Shown here in pieces: positions 12,162 to 22,800 of a DNA stretch of 64,000 nt. Under the pieces are notes generated by a model. The model was not told the origin of the DNA. It did no database searches and was given only the letters and a program-made list of their open reading frames with translations. The translations under genes and the position numbers were made by a program. Numbering within the stretch: the first letter of the stretch is position 1; each line of letters opens with the position of its first letter. The DNA comes from Aphrocallistes beatrix (lineage: Eukaryota; Porifera; Hexactinellida; Sceptrulophora; Aphrocallistidae), in contig OY725492.1 of the NCBI GenBank assembly GCA_963281255.1, forward strand, positions 4,207,104-4,271,103, written 5' to 3'.

Positions 12162-15100
12162 CTATCCAAAATTAGAGAACTCACCACTGTGGAGTGTCTG
12201 TATGGACTTGTTGGCTGTCGGTTTCTGGCTGATCTGTCGGGACATCTCTTTCCGCCACAGCTTCAGTTTCTGAACCTGGACCTGGCGCAGGTGCGAATTG
12301 GTGACGAAGCGTGGGTTGAGACTCTGACACGCTTCCTGCAAGGTCAAGTCCACTGACGCTCTCAACGATTCGCTAGGGTGGACACATTTCTCCTTTTCGG
12401 TTTCATCAGATGAGACGAGAAACGCGACAGAATTGCGCTTCACAGACAAAACATTCTTGTCTGGAACTTGCACTGTGTCTAGCTCGAAATGATTCGCTTG
12501 CGCTGATGTAGCCGATCTATTTCTAGCACTCTCTCTCCTGGATTTATGCGTGTGTTTACGACGCGGTTTCATCACTAATTGTAACTTTTTCTGACTAAAT
12601 TTCTCAGGAATGTTCTTCGGGATAAATAGAGTCGTGTCGCTCAGGGAGGAAGTGACTCGGGAGTTGTACCCACTGAAAGTTGAGTCGCAAGTACCGCCGT
12701 GTGGCATATTGGTGTTCCTGCGAGTAAGGAAGGGGCCATGAGGGAGCGCAACCTTATTCTGGATGTAGTCTTCCCACAAACTGTCCAACTTTTCGCGGGC
12801 TATCTCTGTAATCAGCTGGTCTATATTAGGCGGGATAATTGGGTCCGTGGCATTATCAATCAGTGTTACCTGAATTTCTTTAGAAATGTTCTGGGGAATG
12901 TCTCCATTCCTTCGCTCCATAAAATGTCTCACTTCTTCAACGAATCTATTCAGATACTCCATACTTGACTCGTGATCCTTGTGTGTCTCGCCATGTGCAG
13001 AATTTAATACTATCTCTGGAGCATTTCCGACTGAATCCTCCTCACGACCGGGTTTAACAGGAGATGTGTCAATGACCTGCTTGCTCGGACTAGCAACTGA
13101 GGACTGAGGTAGAGATACAATCTCTAATTCCTTCTCAGCTGTCTGTGCCAGCTGTTGAGGTGGTGGAGTGTCTGGTTGTGTCTGAACGTCTGAAGGTGTG
13201 AGTGGAAGAAATGTTTCGCTGTCAGAATCAGAGTTAAAAAGCTCAATCTTATAATGAGATGGGACTTTATCGACAGGGAAATTAGTTGGAGTGATGTTTT
13301 TAGAAGATTTAGCTACCAGAGTGCTGTCGCAATCGAGAGTCCGAGGTTCAAGAGACAGGAGAGAATCTTGAGAGTCTAAATCCGTGATAAACGCAGAGGG
13401 AGTGGCAGGAGTGATAAAGTCAGACATTCCGAAACGAGGATAAGGAGTGGAATATTCTGAGAAGATTGACTGAGATGCGAACAAAGGAGTGAGAGTTGCG
13501 TCGTATTTATTTGCTGTTACTGCCAAAGCATGTGATTGTTTGGTGTGTTCGTTGCTCATTAGTTTATTTTTACTCTCGTCAACAGTTTTATTTTCGAGGT
13601 CAATTGGCATTGCCTCAAGTTTGTCTTCAAGTTTTTCCGGTGGAGCATCATTTTGAGATTCCAGAAACATTTCAGAGTTTAGTTTGATAAAGGAAGCAGA
13701 ACTGGAGGCTGACATCTGGACTGAGGAAGACTTTTGATTGGGTGGTAGGGACGTTTCAGATTGATGGCGACTATTAAACTGTAGAAATGATTCAGATGGA
13801 GATTTGACCTGTCCTCTCCTAAAACATATTCAAACAATTATATTCGCATCAAAAGATCACCCACATGAGTCTGTACAGTGGAGTTCACCTATTAGCAACC
13901 AATTTTCAAGTGCCAAATATAGATTTTATATTTATCCTGGTCCCTTTTTAGCAACTAGCTTATTAGCAACATTTTCGTGAACAAAATCCGAGTTTCTAAT
14001 AAAATTCCATTGTAGTTCTGTACTGAGTAAACAAGTATTATTCTCTAAGCCGTCTAATACAAATAGTTTGGTTAAATCGAGCTGATAACAGACACAAACA
14101 CGCTTACAACAACAAAACTCTGAATAAATTAGATTCGTAGCTGGTAGAGTGGTAGGTAATCTCCACCAAAATCATTACGTATCTAACATTATTAAATATT
14201 TGTTAATCTGTTATAGCAACTAACATGGGATGAACTTATAATTGAGCAGCTGCCAGCTATGCGGTCTCGTTTCGGCCACTTTAAAGCTTATTTTCTAACT
14301 TTAAAACTAGTTGAGTCATTAATAATTTCTTGTTGAAACAGGACGAAGATGATAACGCAAATCAATGTATTGTAAAAAAAACCCTGATCGTTAATTCATA
14401 ATGATTTAAGTAATCAAGAATAAGATTCATAAACGTTTGAGGAAGACAGCACAGCAATGTGATTCGTGTCTGATTGCAGAAGTTTATTAGATTCCTGCTA
14501 CCAGTGCTAGATGTCATTACGTGACGCAGGAATATACAATTCGTCAAATCAAGTTTGAACCTATTTTAAGATCACGCGATGATTATGTAATGTAACTAAA
14601 ATTAGAAAGTATAGAGGAAGCATTTCACTTCTGTCTAGCCCACTCAGTCATTCAAACCACTCATACCACTTACTTTCTGTTCCTATTTCCCATAAAATAG
14701 AATTCCCCTACGAAGGTCTAGAAATAGAAATAGAAACTACTTACGTGGCAGGTCGAGTTTGTCTGGTTGGCTTACTATCAGAAAATTCAGTAATTTGATC
14801 TGACAAAATCTGAAAGCTCTCTTCACTCTGTAAATCCACACTAGAAACTCTCCTTGGACCATGGACTACAGTAGTATTCTGAGAGATGACAGTTTCCTTG
14901 GAACTCTGTTCAGAAGTGTTATTCGCAAGGGAAGGAGTGGACTTAGCATCTAATCCGGTGGGAGCTGTTTGGGATAGTTTTAGTGGTTTCGTTTCCAATG
15001 TTTTCTCCGATTTTCTCCGTTTTAAATCCTCTAAAACTGACATCAATGTTGTCACAGAAGTGGATTTCCCATTCAAATTAAGGCTAGAATTGTGTCGCTG

Positions 15101-16194
15101 TGTCGTTGTAGCACCTTCTGAATGGTGAGCTCTGATCCGATTGGGAATTTCAGGATTCGACACATATTTCAAATTATTTTCTGAGTTTATTCTACTCTCA
15201 GCTGATAGGTAGGGCGGCTTTTCAGCGAGCATATCCCTAATACTCTGCAAATAAGTTTCAGACAAGACAGATCGTTTAGAAGATTTAACACAGGTCGAGT
15301 CTGTTGATTTCTGATCCGACACAGAACATTCCAATACCTAGAAACGGGGACCATTCAATTCTTAGGATAACAGCAAAGGTGTGAAATATTTATACTTACA
15401 TCGGGTCTGATAGTCGATTGCAGATTTATGGGTGTCGGGGCTCCCTGTGACAGCGATCTTATCTGGTCGTGGGGAGTCGATGTTTTGAGGTCTGAGAAAC
15501 TATGGTTACCGAAGTTATGTCCTGGAATGATAACAGGTATAGATGTTGTCGTTCTCTTGACACCTAAAAGAACAAGTTAGTATTTTAATCACTAAACTAT
15601 TGTCAGCAAACTAAAAATTTCAATTTCATTATTGTGTAATCTTACTGGCTGTTATTAATGTTAAATTTTGTAGTGAATTTAACATGATTTAATCAATTAA
15701 GGAGTTTCCAAAAATAACTAACTCGGCGCTGATTGGTTGATTCTTCTTAGCTCAGTGTCAACTGCTTCCAACATGTCACTATTGTTAGTTCCGACTACAT
15801 CAGTGCTTGCAGTGCAATTCTGTCCGTTGCGTGAGAGATTCGGGTTGCTATGGGGTCTACGGAATGTAGGGAGCATGGAGGATATGATGGGGGTAATGGG
15901 GGTACGGGGAGGTGTTTTGAGAGGGGTGTGGGGGGTGTTGGTGTCGCGAGACATGGAAGGGTAGAGAGTGTCGGCTGAGCGTCTAAGAGCGTGTCTACTT
16001 AAATTTATTTGATCTGGAAGTGCGACACCGCGAGAAACGGACTTAGCAACAGTAACAGAGCCTGGAATGTTAACTATTGCAGGAGTGTCATTTGTTAGGA
16101 CAGAATTAGAATCAAATTCAAAAGATCTCTTTGCAAGGAAGGGAGAAGACTTTCTGTCAGAAGCATCGCGCCGTGGTAGTTGTACAGGCTCCAT
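12162..16194 (-). CDS. Uncharacterised Ser/Thr-Pro-rich, mostly disordered protein
   Basis: Four exons join in frame: 16194-15723, 15563-15400, 15337-14745 and 13818 down to either the strong donor at 12184 (GTGAGT) or the in-frame stop at 12162. The protein is about 955 residues. It is low-complexity and rich in Ser/Thr-Pro (TPHTPLKTPPRTPITPI, LPLTPSDVQTQPDTPPPQQ), suggesting many proline-directed kinase sites. One segment of the last exon looks folded or helical (SSMEYLNRFVEEVRHFMERR through LDSLWEDYIQNK), and the end has a basic helical stretch (LRQVQVQKLKLWRKEM). I do not recognise the family; a cell-cycle or cytoskeletal protein would fit the composition, but that is only inference. The final exon may be missing if the 12184 donor is used. 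A pogo-like MITE lies in intron 3. Confidence 0.65.
13876..14012. mobile_element. pogo/Tigger-like MITE (TA-flanked)
   Basis: Ends CAGTGGAGTTCACCTATTAG and AAAATTCCATTG are imperfect inverted repeats flanked by TA. It lies in intron 3 of the 12.2-16.2 kb gene. The CAGT(G/A)GAA-type terminus recurs at four other places in this window. Confidence 0.55.
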
Positions 16195-16785
16195 TGAGTT
16201 GTTGCTGCTACGGAGACAAGGAATGCTCTACACCCAATGGAATAACAGAGTCAAGTGCGTAAGAAACTAAGCAAAACGTTATAATTATTAATTCGACTTG
16301 TTTCGTTAAAGAACTAATCCTGAATTTCGCTCAGAAAGTTTGAATGTCGTCAATCATTCGAACAAAGAGATAAACAAAGAATATACTTGTACTTGGATGT
16401 ACAATGTGTACGTAGATGCAATCCTTGAATTGGTCAAATCTTACTTTTCATTATCTCATAAGTCTGCTACGTTGATTAAATCTTGGAGTTATCAAACACC
16501 GCAAGAATTTAGAATTGCGTACAAATTATTATTTGTATGTATTGATTGCATCATTTAATAGTCAACATAGCACTTTGTAAGTTTGAAACACTCATCATCT
16601 AAGTGTGAAAATAAAATAATTATTCTTCAATGGGGCTTCCATAATTATTAATTAATAACCAATCGCATTTCACGAGGAATACGTTTGTAGCTATTAGAAC
16701 CATTGCGAATAGAGAACTTTTCTACTGAAAAAGCTGCTCAAAATTTTCTAGATTTTTAGAATCGAATAAATGCGATAAAACACGA
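16195..16785. other. Intergenic, nothing recognised
   Basis: About 590 AT-rich bases between the 3' end of GTPBP3 and the ATG of the Ser/Thr-Pro-rich gene. Its open frames lack recognisable motifs. It probably holds the GTPBP3 3' UTR and the promoter of the next gene. Confidence 0.4.
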
Positions 16786-18237
16786 CTATTTCCCAATACA
16801 GAATTTACTAAATATTCTGTCTAATACATCTTCCACTCCCACCTTCCCTGTGATGTGTCCCAGGTGGCACAAACTGTGTCGTAGGTATTCAGCTGATATG
16901 GGTACATCGTCACTCACCAGTGCTCTCTTCAAGGAGTCCACCACCTCTGATAGATGGAATTTGTGTCGCTCTCCTACAACAATGACGTCATCATCTACAC
17001 CACATTCAAGTAACGCTGTCACTTTGAGAGATAAATCCTCCAAAAATTCAGAAACGCCTTCATTAGTCTTACAAGAAATAAAGTGAGCATTCCTAAGCTC
17101 AGGTCGCGTATCAAGGAGATCACACTTGTTCACAAGAATGTAGGATGCGCTACTTGATTTGAGAATAGAATTTACGTCGCAACTTATGTTTCTTCCAATC
17201 AATTCTAGGTTCTCTGCCACTTCCATGCCACTTCTCACCTCACACGCGTCCAACACTGCCACCACGACATCAGCTGACTCAGCTCGCGCGATTGCGCGCC
17301 TAATCCCTTCGCACTCAATGACGTCACGGGTAGCGCGTAGTCCCGCTGTGTCACACAGCGACACCGGAACCCCGCCCACCTCCAAGCGACACTCCACGAT
17401 GTCGCGAGTGGTCCCGGGGGTGGGAGAGGTGATGGCCACTTCTCTCTGGGAGAGCAAGTTCAGAAGGCTGCTCTTGCCGACGTTCGGAGGTCCAATGATC
17501 GCCACAGTCATGCCAGTGCGAATCCTCTCCCGCAGCTGGCTGTCCTCCAGGAATTGTGAGACGGAATATAACACCTCGTCAGCTGTTTTCAAGCTCTCCG
17601 TCGCCAGTGACCCGCCTAGGGCCTCTGTCTCAGAGAAGTCAATGTGCGCCTCCATGCTAGCAACAGCCCCCAGCAGCTTATCCGTCCATTGTCCGTACAA
17701 GCGAGTCAGCCGTCCCTCCAGCTGGTTGAAGGCCGCCCTCCTCTGCATTTCAGTCTCAGAGTCAACCAAGTCTCCGAGCGCTTCGACCTCCAGCAAGGAC
17801 ATGCGATCGTTCCGCAAGGCTCGCTGCGTGAACTCCCCGGGCTGTGCGGGTCTCAGGCCGCAGAGGGAGCGCAGGGCGCGGAGAGTAGCGCGGATGATGG
17901 CCGGAGACCCGTGCAGGTGCAGCTCCACCGTGTCCTCCCCGGTGTAGCTGCCCCCCCGCGGGAACCACAGGACCACAGCTCTGTCTAGAGGCTGCCGCGA
18001 GATGGGGTCTAACAGCTTCCGGAGAGAGGCGCGCCTGGGACTGATTCGATTGGCTGAGTCAGTCAGAGTCTGCAGAGCAGGCATTGCCTCGTTTCCTGAA
18101 ATCCTAATTATAGAAATGGCGCTCTTTCCGTGTGGCGTGGAGAGTGCGAATATTGTGTCCTTATCCCCGAACCCCAGCCCTGATATCCCCCTGACCTGAG
18201 CTAACTGCATCCGGCGTAGAACTGTGATGAGAGACAT
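16786..18237 (-). CDS. GTPBP3: Mitochondrial tRNA uridine-5-carboxymethylaminomethyl modification GTPase (MnmE/TrmE homologue)
   Basis: Intronless 483-residue protein with the full MnmE plan. An N-terminal tetrahydrofolate-binding domain (DTIFALSTPHGKSAISIIRISG, FPRGGSYTGEDTVELHLHGSP, PAQPGEFTQRALRNDRMSL) is followed by a helical domain and an inserted G domain: GPPNVGKSSLLNLL (G1), TPGTTRD (G2), DTAGLR (G3) and NKCD (G4). The C-terminus ends in the canonical FCIGK, whose cysteine is needed for tRNA modification. With MTO1 the family installs taurinomethyl or carboxymethylaminomethyl groups on the wobble uridine of mitochondrial tRNAs. The first 30 or so residues could serve as a mitochondrial presequence. 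The ATG at 18237 suits this. Several runs in this gene are much more GC-rich than the surroundings. Confidence 0.96.
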   Translation of the reverse strand: MSLITVLRRMQLAQVRGISGLGFGDKDTIFALSTPHGKSAISIIRISGNEAMPALQTLTDSANRISPRRASLRKLLDPISRQPLDRAVVLWFPRGGSYTGEDTVELHLHGSPAIIRATLRALRSLCGLRPAQPGEFTQRALRNDRMSLLEVEALGDLVDSETEMQRRAAFNQLEGRLTRLYGQWTDKLLGAVASMEAHIDFSETEALGGSLATESLKTADEVLYSVSQFLEDSQLRERIRTGMTVAIIGPPNVGKSSLLNLLSQREVAITSPTPGTTRDIVECRLEVGGVPVSLCDTAGLRATRDVIECEGIRRAIARAESADVVVAVLDACEVRSGMEVAENLELIGRNISCDVNSILKSSSASYILVNKCDLLDTRPELRNAHFISCKTNEGVSEFLEDLSLKVTALLECGVDDDVIVVGERHKFHLSEVVDSLKRALVSDDVPISAEYLRHSLCHLGHITGKVGVEDVLDRIFSKFCIGK

Positions 18238-18666
18238 GGCCTCTACAACTACCTCAGAATATAATACTCTCTGATGACGTCATTGTCTGTCTTAGTACCA
18301 CAGCAGTGCTGTGCTGATCGTAACCCCATTATGCAACCAACTGGTGCGGTAGAATTATGCGAATAACTAGCATAAATGATCCAATATTTGCATTGAATCT
18401 AATTACAATTCACACCAGCTGTGCATAGCAACCGGTGGAGATGGAGCTAATAAATCAACATTTTTAGCGATGTGTTACGCGAAATAGCAGGAAACGTCTC
18501 TACAAATTCTATTAAGCAAAGTGAGCTGATGTGTGTGGTAAGTACCAAGAGAAGAGAGCATAGAGATAATTCCATATTATTTATTAAAATCACGAAATAA
18601 TGCTTCAAATGTGTTCAAATTGAGTTCAATCTATTTACATACATGATTAAATCCAGTCTAACTAAA

Positions 18667-18845
18667 TCAATTTACAACCAAACTTAGCTCTCGAGGAGTC
18701 TGTGAGTTCTCTCACTAACTGATTGAAAGTACAAAATCGGGATTCCTAGAGTGATCAGGGTGCCGCTATTAATCATAGTTGAGAGACCCCAGTAGCTTGA
18801 AAGAGAGGCACTTTCTGATTCCATAGCGATGCGGGGAGTTCTATA
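18667..18845 (-). other. Candidate terminal exon of unknown gene
   Basis: On the minus strand a T-rich tract ending in ATAG at about 18846 looks like a splice acceptor. One frame then reads 46 codons from an ATG to a stop at about 18690 and includes a hydrophobic stretch (GTLITLGIPILYF) that could be a membrane segment. Another frame reads NSPHRYGIRKCLSF and would join in phase to a GTCTGT donor-like site near the end of the ARHGAP11-like gene. I cannot choose between these, and it may not be coding. Confidence 0.25.
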
Positions 18846-18900
18846 ACATAAATCGTATCATTTGTAATCTATACATAATTAAGTATATTTGTGCTTAGTA

Positions 18901-19065
18901 CAGTAGAACTCGGTTAGTACGTACTCGGGATACAACGTACTTCGGCTTAGTACGCACTCATTTCTCTGAACCAGAATTCATTTATTATATAGCTTCCGTA
19001 ATATCAACTCGGTTAGTACGTACTTTCCGCTTCCCGGAGGGGTACGTACTAACCGAGTTCTACTG
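18901..19065. mobile_element. pogo/Tigger-like MITE
   Basis: A 165-base element with inverted ends CAGTAGAACTCGGTTAGTAC and GTACTAACCGAGTTCTACTG, each flanked by TA (18899-18900, 19066-19067). An internal partial repeat of the same end sequence is visible near 19010. It is non-coding. Ends of this type with TA duplication fit the Tc1/mariner-pogo group. Confidence 0.8.
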
Positions 19066-19140
19066 TATATACGTAGTAGTAGCAGCTAAAGCTAGATTGG
19101 TAGTGCATTCTAGTAACTTCGGTTAATAAGTGAGGTATCG

Positions 19141-19710
19141 AAAAGTCGAGAGAGCACGCTCGTTAAGTCCAGAGAGCATGCTCATTAGGTCGAGAGAGCA
19201 TGCTCATTAGGTCGAGAGAGCATGCACATTAGGTCGAGAGAGCATGCTCCTTACATGTCTACCTTCTTTATATTAAAAAAAGGTACAAGTATTTACTGAT
19301 TTGAATCTACTACGTGCGTCTTAGATACTGTACTTCCCGTACGGAGTATCACCTATAAAAATCCTGATGTAAAATTGGTTTAAATTAGTTCGAGATGTTT
19401 CATATATGTCATAACTTCCTACAATTATAAGTAGGTATGATGCTGGTAACCAATGGAGGAATGGCGGAACTTTCGTCCCCTGAAACGCCCTTTTCGCACC
19501 TATTGATTTCTCAATCAAAATGCCTCATTTTCACCCTTTTTTTCAAACATACTCCGCTCCAAAAGCCTCAATTTCCGTTCCTTACATATTAGTGCCCGTT
19601 TATTTTAGTCTAATTAGACAAAAATTCCAGGGACGAAAGTTCTGCTTACCCCAATGGAGTATATAACGAGCATGCTCTCTCGACTTAACGAGCATGCTCT
19701 CTCGACTTTT
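19141..19710. mobile_element. Non-autonomous element with tandem sub-terminal repeats
   Basis: The left end AAAAGTCGAGAGAGCACGCT and its inverted copy at 19684-19710 form 27-base inverted repeats with one mismatch. Just inside, a 22-base unit containing GAGAGAGCATGCTCATTAGG is repeated about four to five times on the left and twice on the right. The GCATGC cores are palindromic. The central 400 bases show no significant coding. Sub-terminal repeat arrays of this kind usually bind a transposase supplied in trans. Confidence 0.7.
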
Positions 19711-19806
19711 TATTATAAGTAATAAGTACCAATCCTGGACAGGAAAAAGGGAATAGAATTGAGAATTCTCGACGGGTTCCCGGTGTAAGCGCAACGAGAC
19801 TATTGC

Positions 19807-22800
19807 TCAGACACTGGAACAAATACAGACCTTAGAATCATCTGGCCGAGCTTTGAGACTGTTTCTTTTGAGGATTTTCTTGGATTTTTTCTCAGCAGAG
19901 CCTTTGCTCCATTTGCACATATTCTCGAATAGCTTGACAGAGCTAGCCACGGAAGGCAGTTTCTCTGTCTCAATCGCTTTCTCCTCCACACTCATCGCAC
20001 TCTTAGCCCTCACGATCTTCTCAACAGGAGGCGCCGCTACCAAGTTGACGTCAGATTTCCAGGGGAGAATGCCAGGGCTGTCCTTCATTCCAATGTCGAA
20101 ACTGGAGTTAGAGTCGACACTGGTGTTGACTTGCAGGATCATCGGTTCGCTAGAGAGGGGCTGGTGAGAGCTGTGACTAGAAGAGCGAACCCTGGGGGGC
20201 TTCGTGGGGGTTCTGTTTTTGCTCGGGGTTCGCTTCTGTCTCCGGATGGTTGTGTGCTTGATCAAGTCTGGGAGCTCCCCGTACCTCCTGCCAGGGCTCT
20301 CCACACCAGGGAGACCGTCTTTAGGAACACCTTGAAGAGGATAGGCAGTGGATTATTTTAAGATTTAAGGATTAATAAATTTTTTACAGGATTTTGAAAT
20401 AATTCGGATAGAAATTAGAATTGTACCAACTTGTTGTTACTGGACCTTATCCATTGATCAAAGAGTTGGTAAGATTTGGCATACATGCCAACGTCCCGTC
20501 TTTGGTGGGACGCCCCGCTTTTACATGAAATCTATCCATTATGTCCTTTTTTTTTCAATCCCATGTATAATACTTTTCTATTCGTCCCGCCATGCACCGC
20601 GAAATTCAACGCAGCGTCCCGCTTTTATCATGGTTCAAGTTGGAATGTAAGATTGGTATTTGAGGTTATATAATTAATCATAGCATTATAGCTATCCTGT
20701 GTCAGTCTCAAGGATATTAGACTGATGAACTGGTAACACTCATTAACGAAATTCTTAAAGCAATATTGCAATGGATAATAGAGAAGTAACAAATCTACTA
20801 AGTATACAAGTAAAGGGAGAGATGAAAATATCTTACCTCTGTCATGATGTTGTGTGGTTTGATAAGTGTTGGCGTAGTGAATTGGTGCACCATCATTTAT
20901 CGAAAGAGAAGCGGTTTTTGTGAGAAGACGAGTCAAATCAGGCGAGTCTTGCTTACATTTCCGTTTGCATTCCGGAGTAGAGTCATATTTGGGTTCAATC
21001 TTAGAGACGGCCAGTAGAGTGGGAGATTGGGGATGCTTCTTGAAAGACCATTGTCTTCTGACGACTTTCTGAAGGATTGGAGATGTGTCAGGATCTGAAG
21101 AATCTAAAAGCAAAATCCATGGTTCTGAAAAAGAACTGTAAAATGATTGAACAATTTAGGGTTTGAAACCAGTCAAAAAGAATTTAGATAAAAAGTAACT
21201 CCCGGACCGGGAATCGAACCCGGGCCGCGCGGGTGAGAGCCGCGAATCCTAGCCACTAGACCATCCGGGAAGTTAGGAAAAGATAGCCAAAAGGGTCTTC
21301 TTATTTATACAATATACATTGCCTACCTCTGTCAGTGGTTTGCTTGCAATCAAATTTCTTTGGTTGAAATGGTTTGGCAAACTTCTTAAAACTCTTCCTC
21401 GTAGTAACACCTCTCTGGAACGTGGCTGGAGTCTCCGAGTCTGTAAATGTGAGGTCCTTTACCTGGCCCGGGGGGATGCCAAGCGTTTTGGGTGTGACTT
21501 GGAAACAGCAAGGTGTGAAATTGAAACTGAGTTGAGATTTTGAAGATTTTCTAGATAGCATTGGTGCGTTTGGTCTCTCTTTGGAGATGAGATCTGGTTT
21601 CTATGGAGATTTAGATATAGAATCGGCTTAGTACAAATACTTTACAGAATACTTACAATGGGTCGAGGCCCCATGTGAACTCGGGCGGGCTTTGAGCCAA
21701 AGGTAACCTTGTACTGTCTATTTATAGCTTCAGGAGATATGGGCGTGCTGGAGAGCAATTGGTTGTCAGAAGAGGAACGTAGGTCGCAGCCTGTCTCCAA
21801 ATGGTCTGGTCTCCTCTTGCACTCAATCGGTGTAACACAGTCGTATTTAGAAGTGTGAATGGAGGCGAGAGAGTTGGCGAACCTGACCAAACTCTCCTCC
21901 GAGGGACTGAGAGGTAAGTTCAGCTCCTCTGTCGACTTGATCAGTATATCCCCGGGTGTGCCGAGGGTAGAAGTGTCACTGTCTGCCTCCAACTCAGGAC
22001 TGTCTAGACTGGGATTGGAGGAGAGTGGAGCTGTGAATACGTAACAGTCCGACTCTTCCGTCTGAGACTCGACGAAGTTCAGATTCAGTCTCACATCCTC
22101 CAAAGATATGGCGCCAGAATGGAATTCGAAAGGCTTCTCATCTAGAACAAAACCTGTAATATTAGCTAATGATAATTATAATTGAACCTTTGTTAATTAA
22201 TTCCCCCCAATACTATACTAGCATATTTTCTCATTACAGACTATACAAAGAAAGGCTAGAAAGAAATAATCTCAAATGAATCTCAACATTATTTGAAAGA
22301 AAAGTCCTTGAATAACTTAAACCAACCTCCCTCCTTGGCAGTCCTCTTGAAGGCATTCCTCCTCCCGAGCACCCGCTTCTTGGCCAGGACGCTAGCGGAT
22401 TTGTCCCCTCCGTTAGCGAAGATCTTCTCCCTCATCGTCTTCTTCAGACACCGCTCTTCCTCCCCAGCCACGCCTCTCTTACGGACGGAGCGTCCCTTCA
22501 TGGGTCTGTTCACCTGAGGGGAGATCGTCTTGGAGGTCAAGAGAATGGGGCGAGAGTCTAGAGAACATTAACATCAAATTTCAAATCTATAATTAGAATC
22601 GAACTCGCACCAGTCCAGCATAGAACAGTGCGATGCTACGTCTTACAACTTAACCGTAGAAGCTGTGCGGCTGGTAAGTCCATGGTCTTACCACCTTTCT
22701 ATAAACTGTATTAGCTCTATGTGCGGTACGGTGGAGGAGCTTACCATTCTTGATTAATGCTGGCAATGCACAGGACTTACTCGGAGTTTCGAAGTTGAAA

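Noticed and set aside
17159-17988. Plus-strand open frames opposite GTPBP3
   Set aside because: Antisense shadows of a GC-rich conserved coding region; no recognisable protein features.
19141-19250. Possible CRISPR-like array of regular 22-base repeats
   Set aside because: The repeats are contiguous without unique spacers, mirrored at the other end of a TIR element, and the DNA is eukaryotic.
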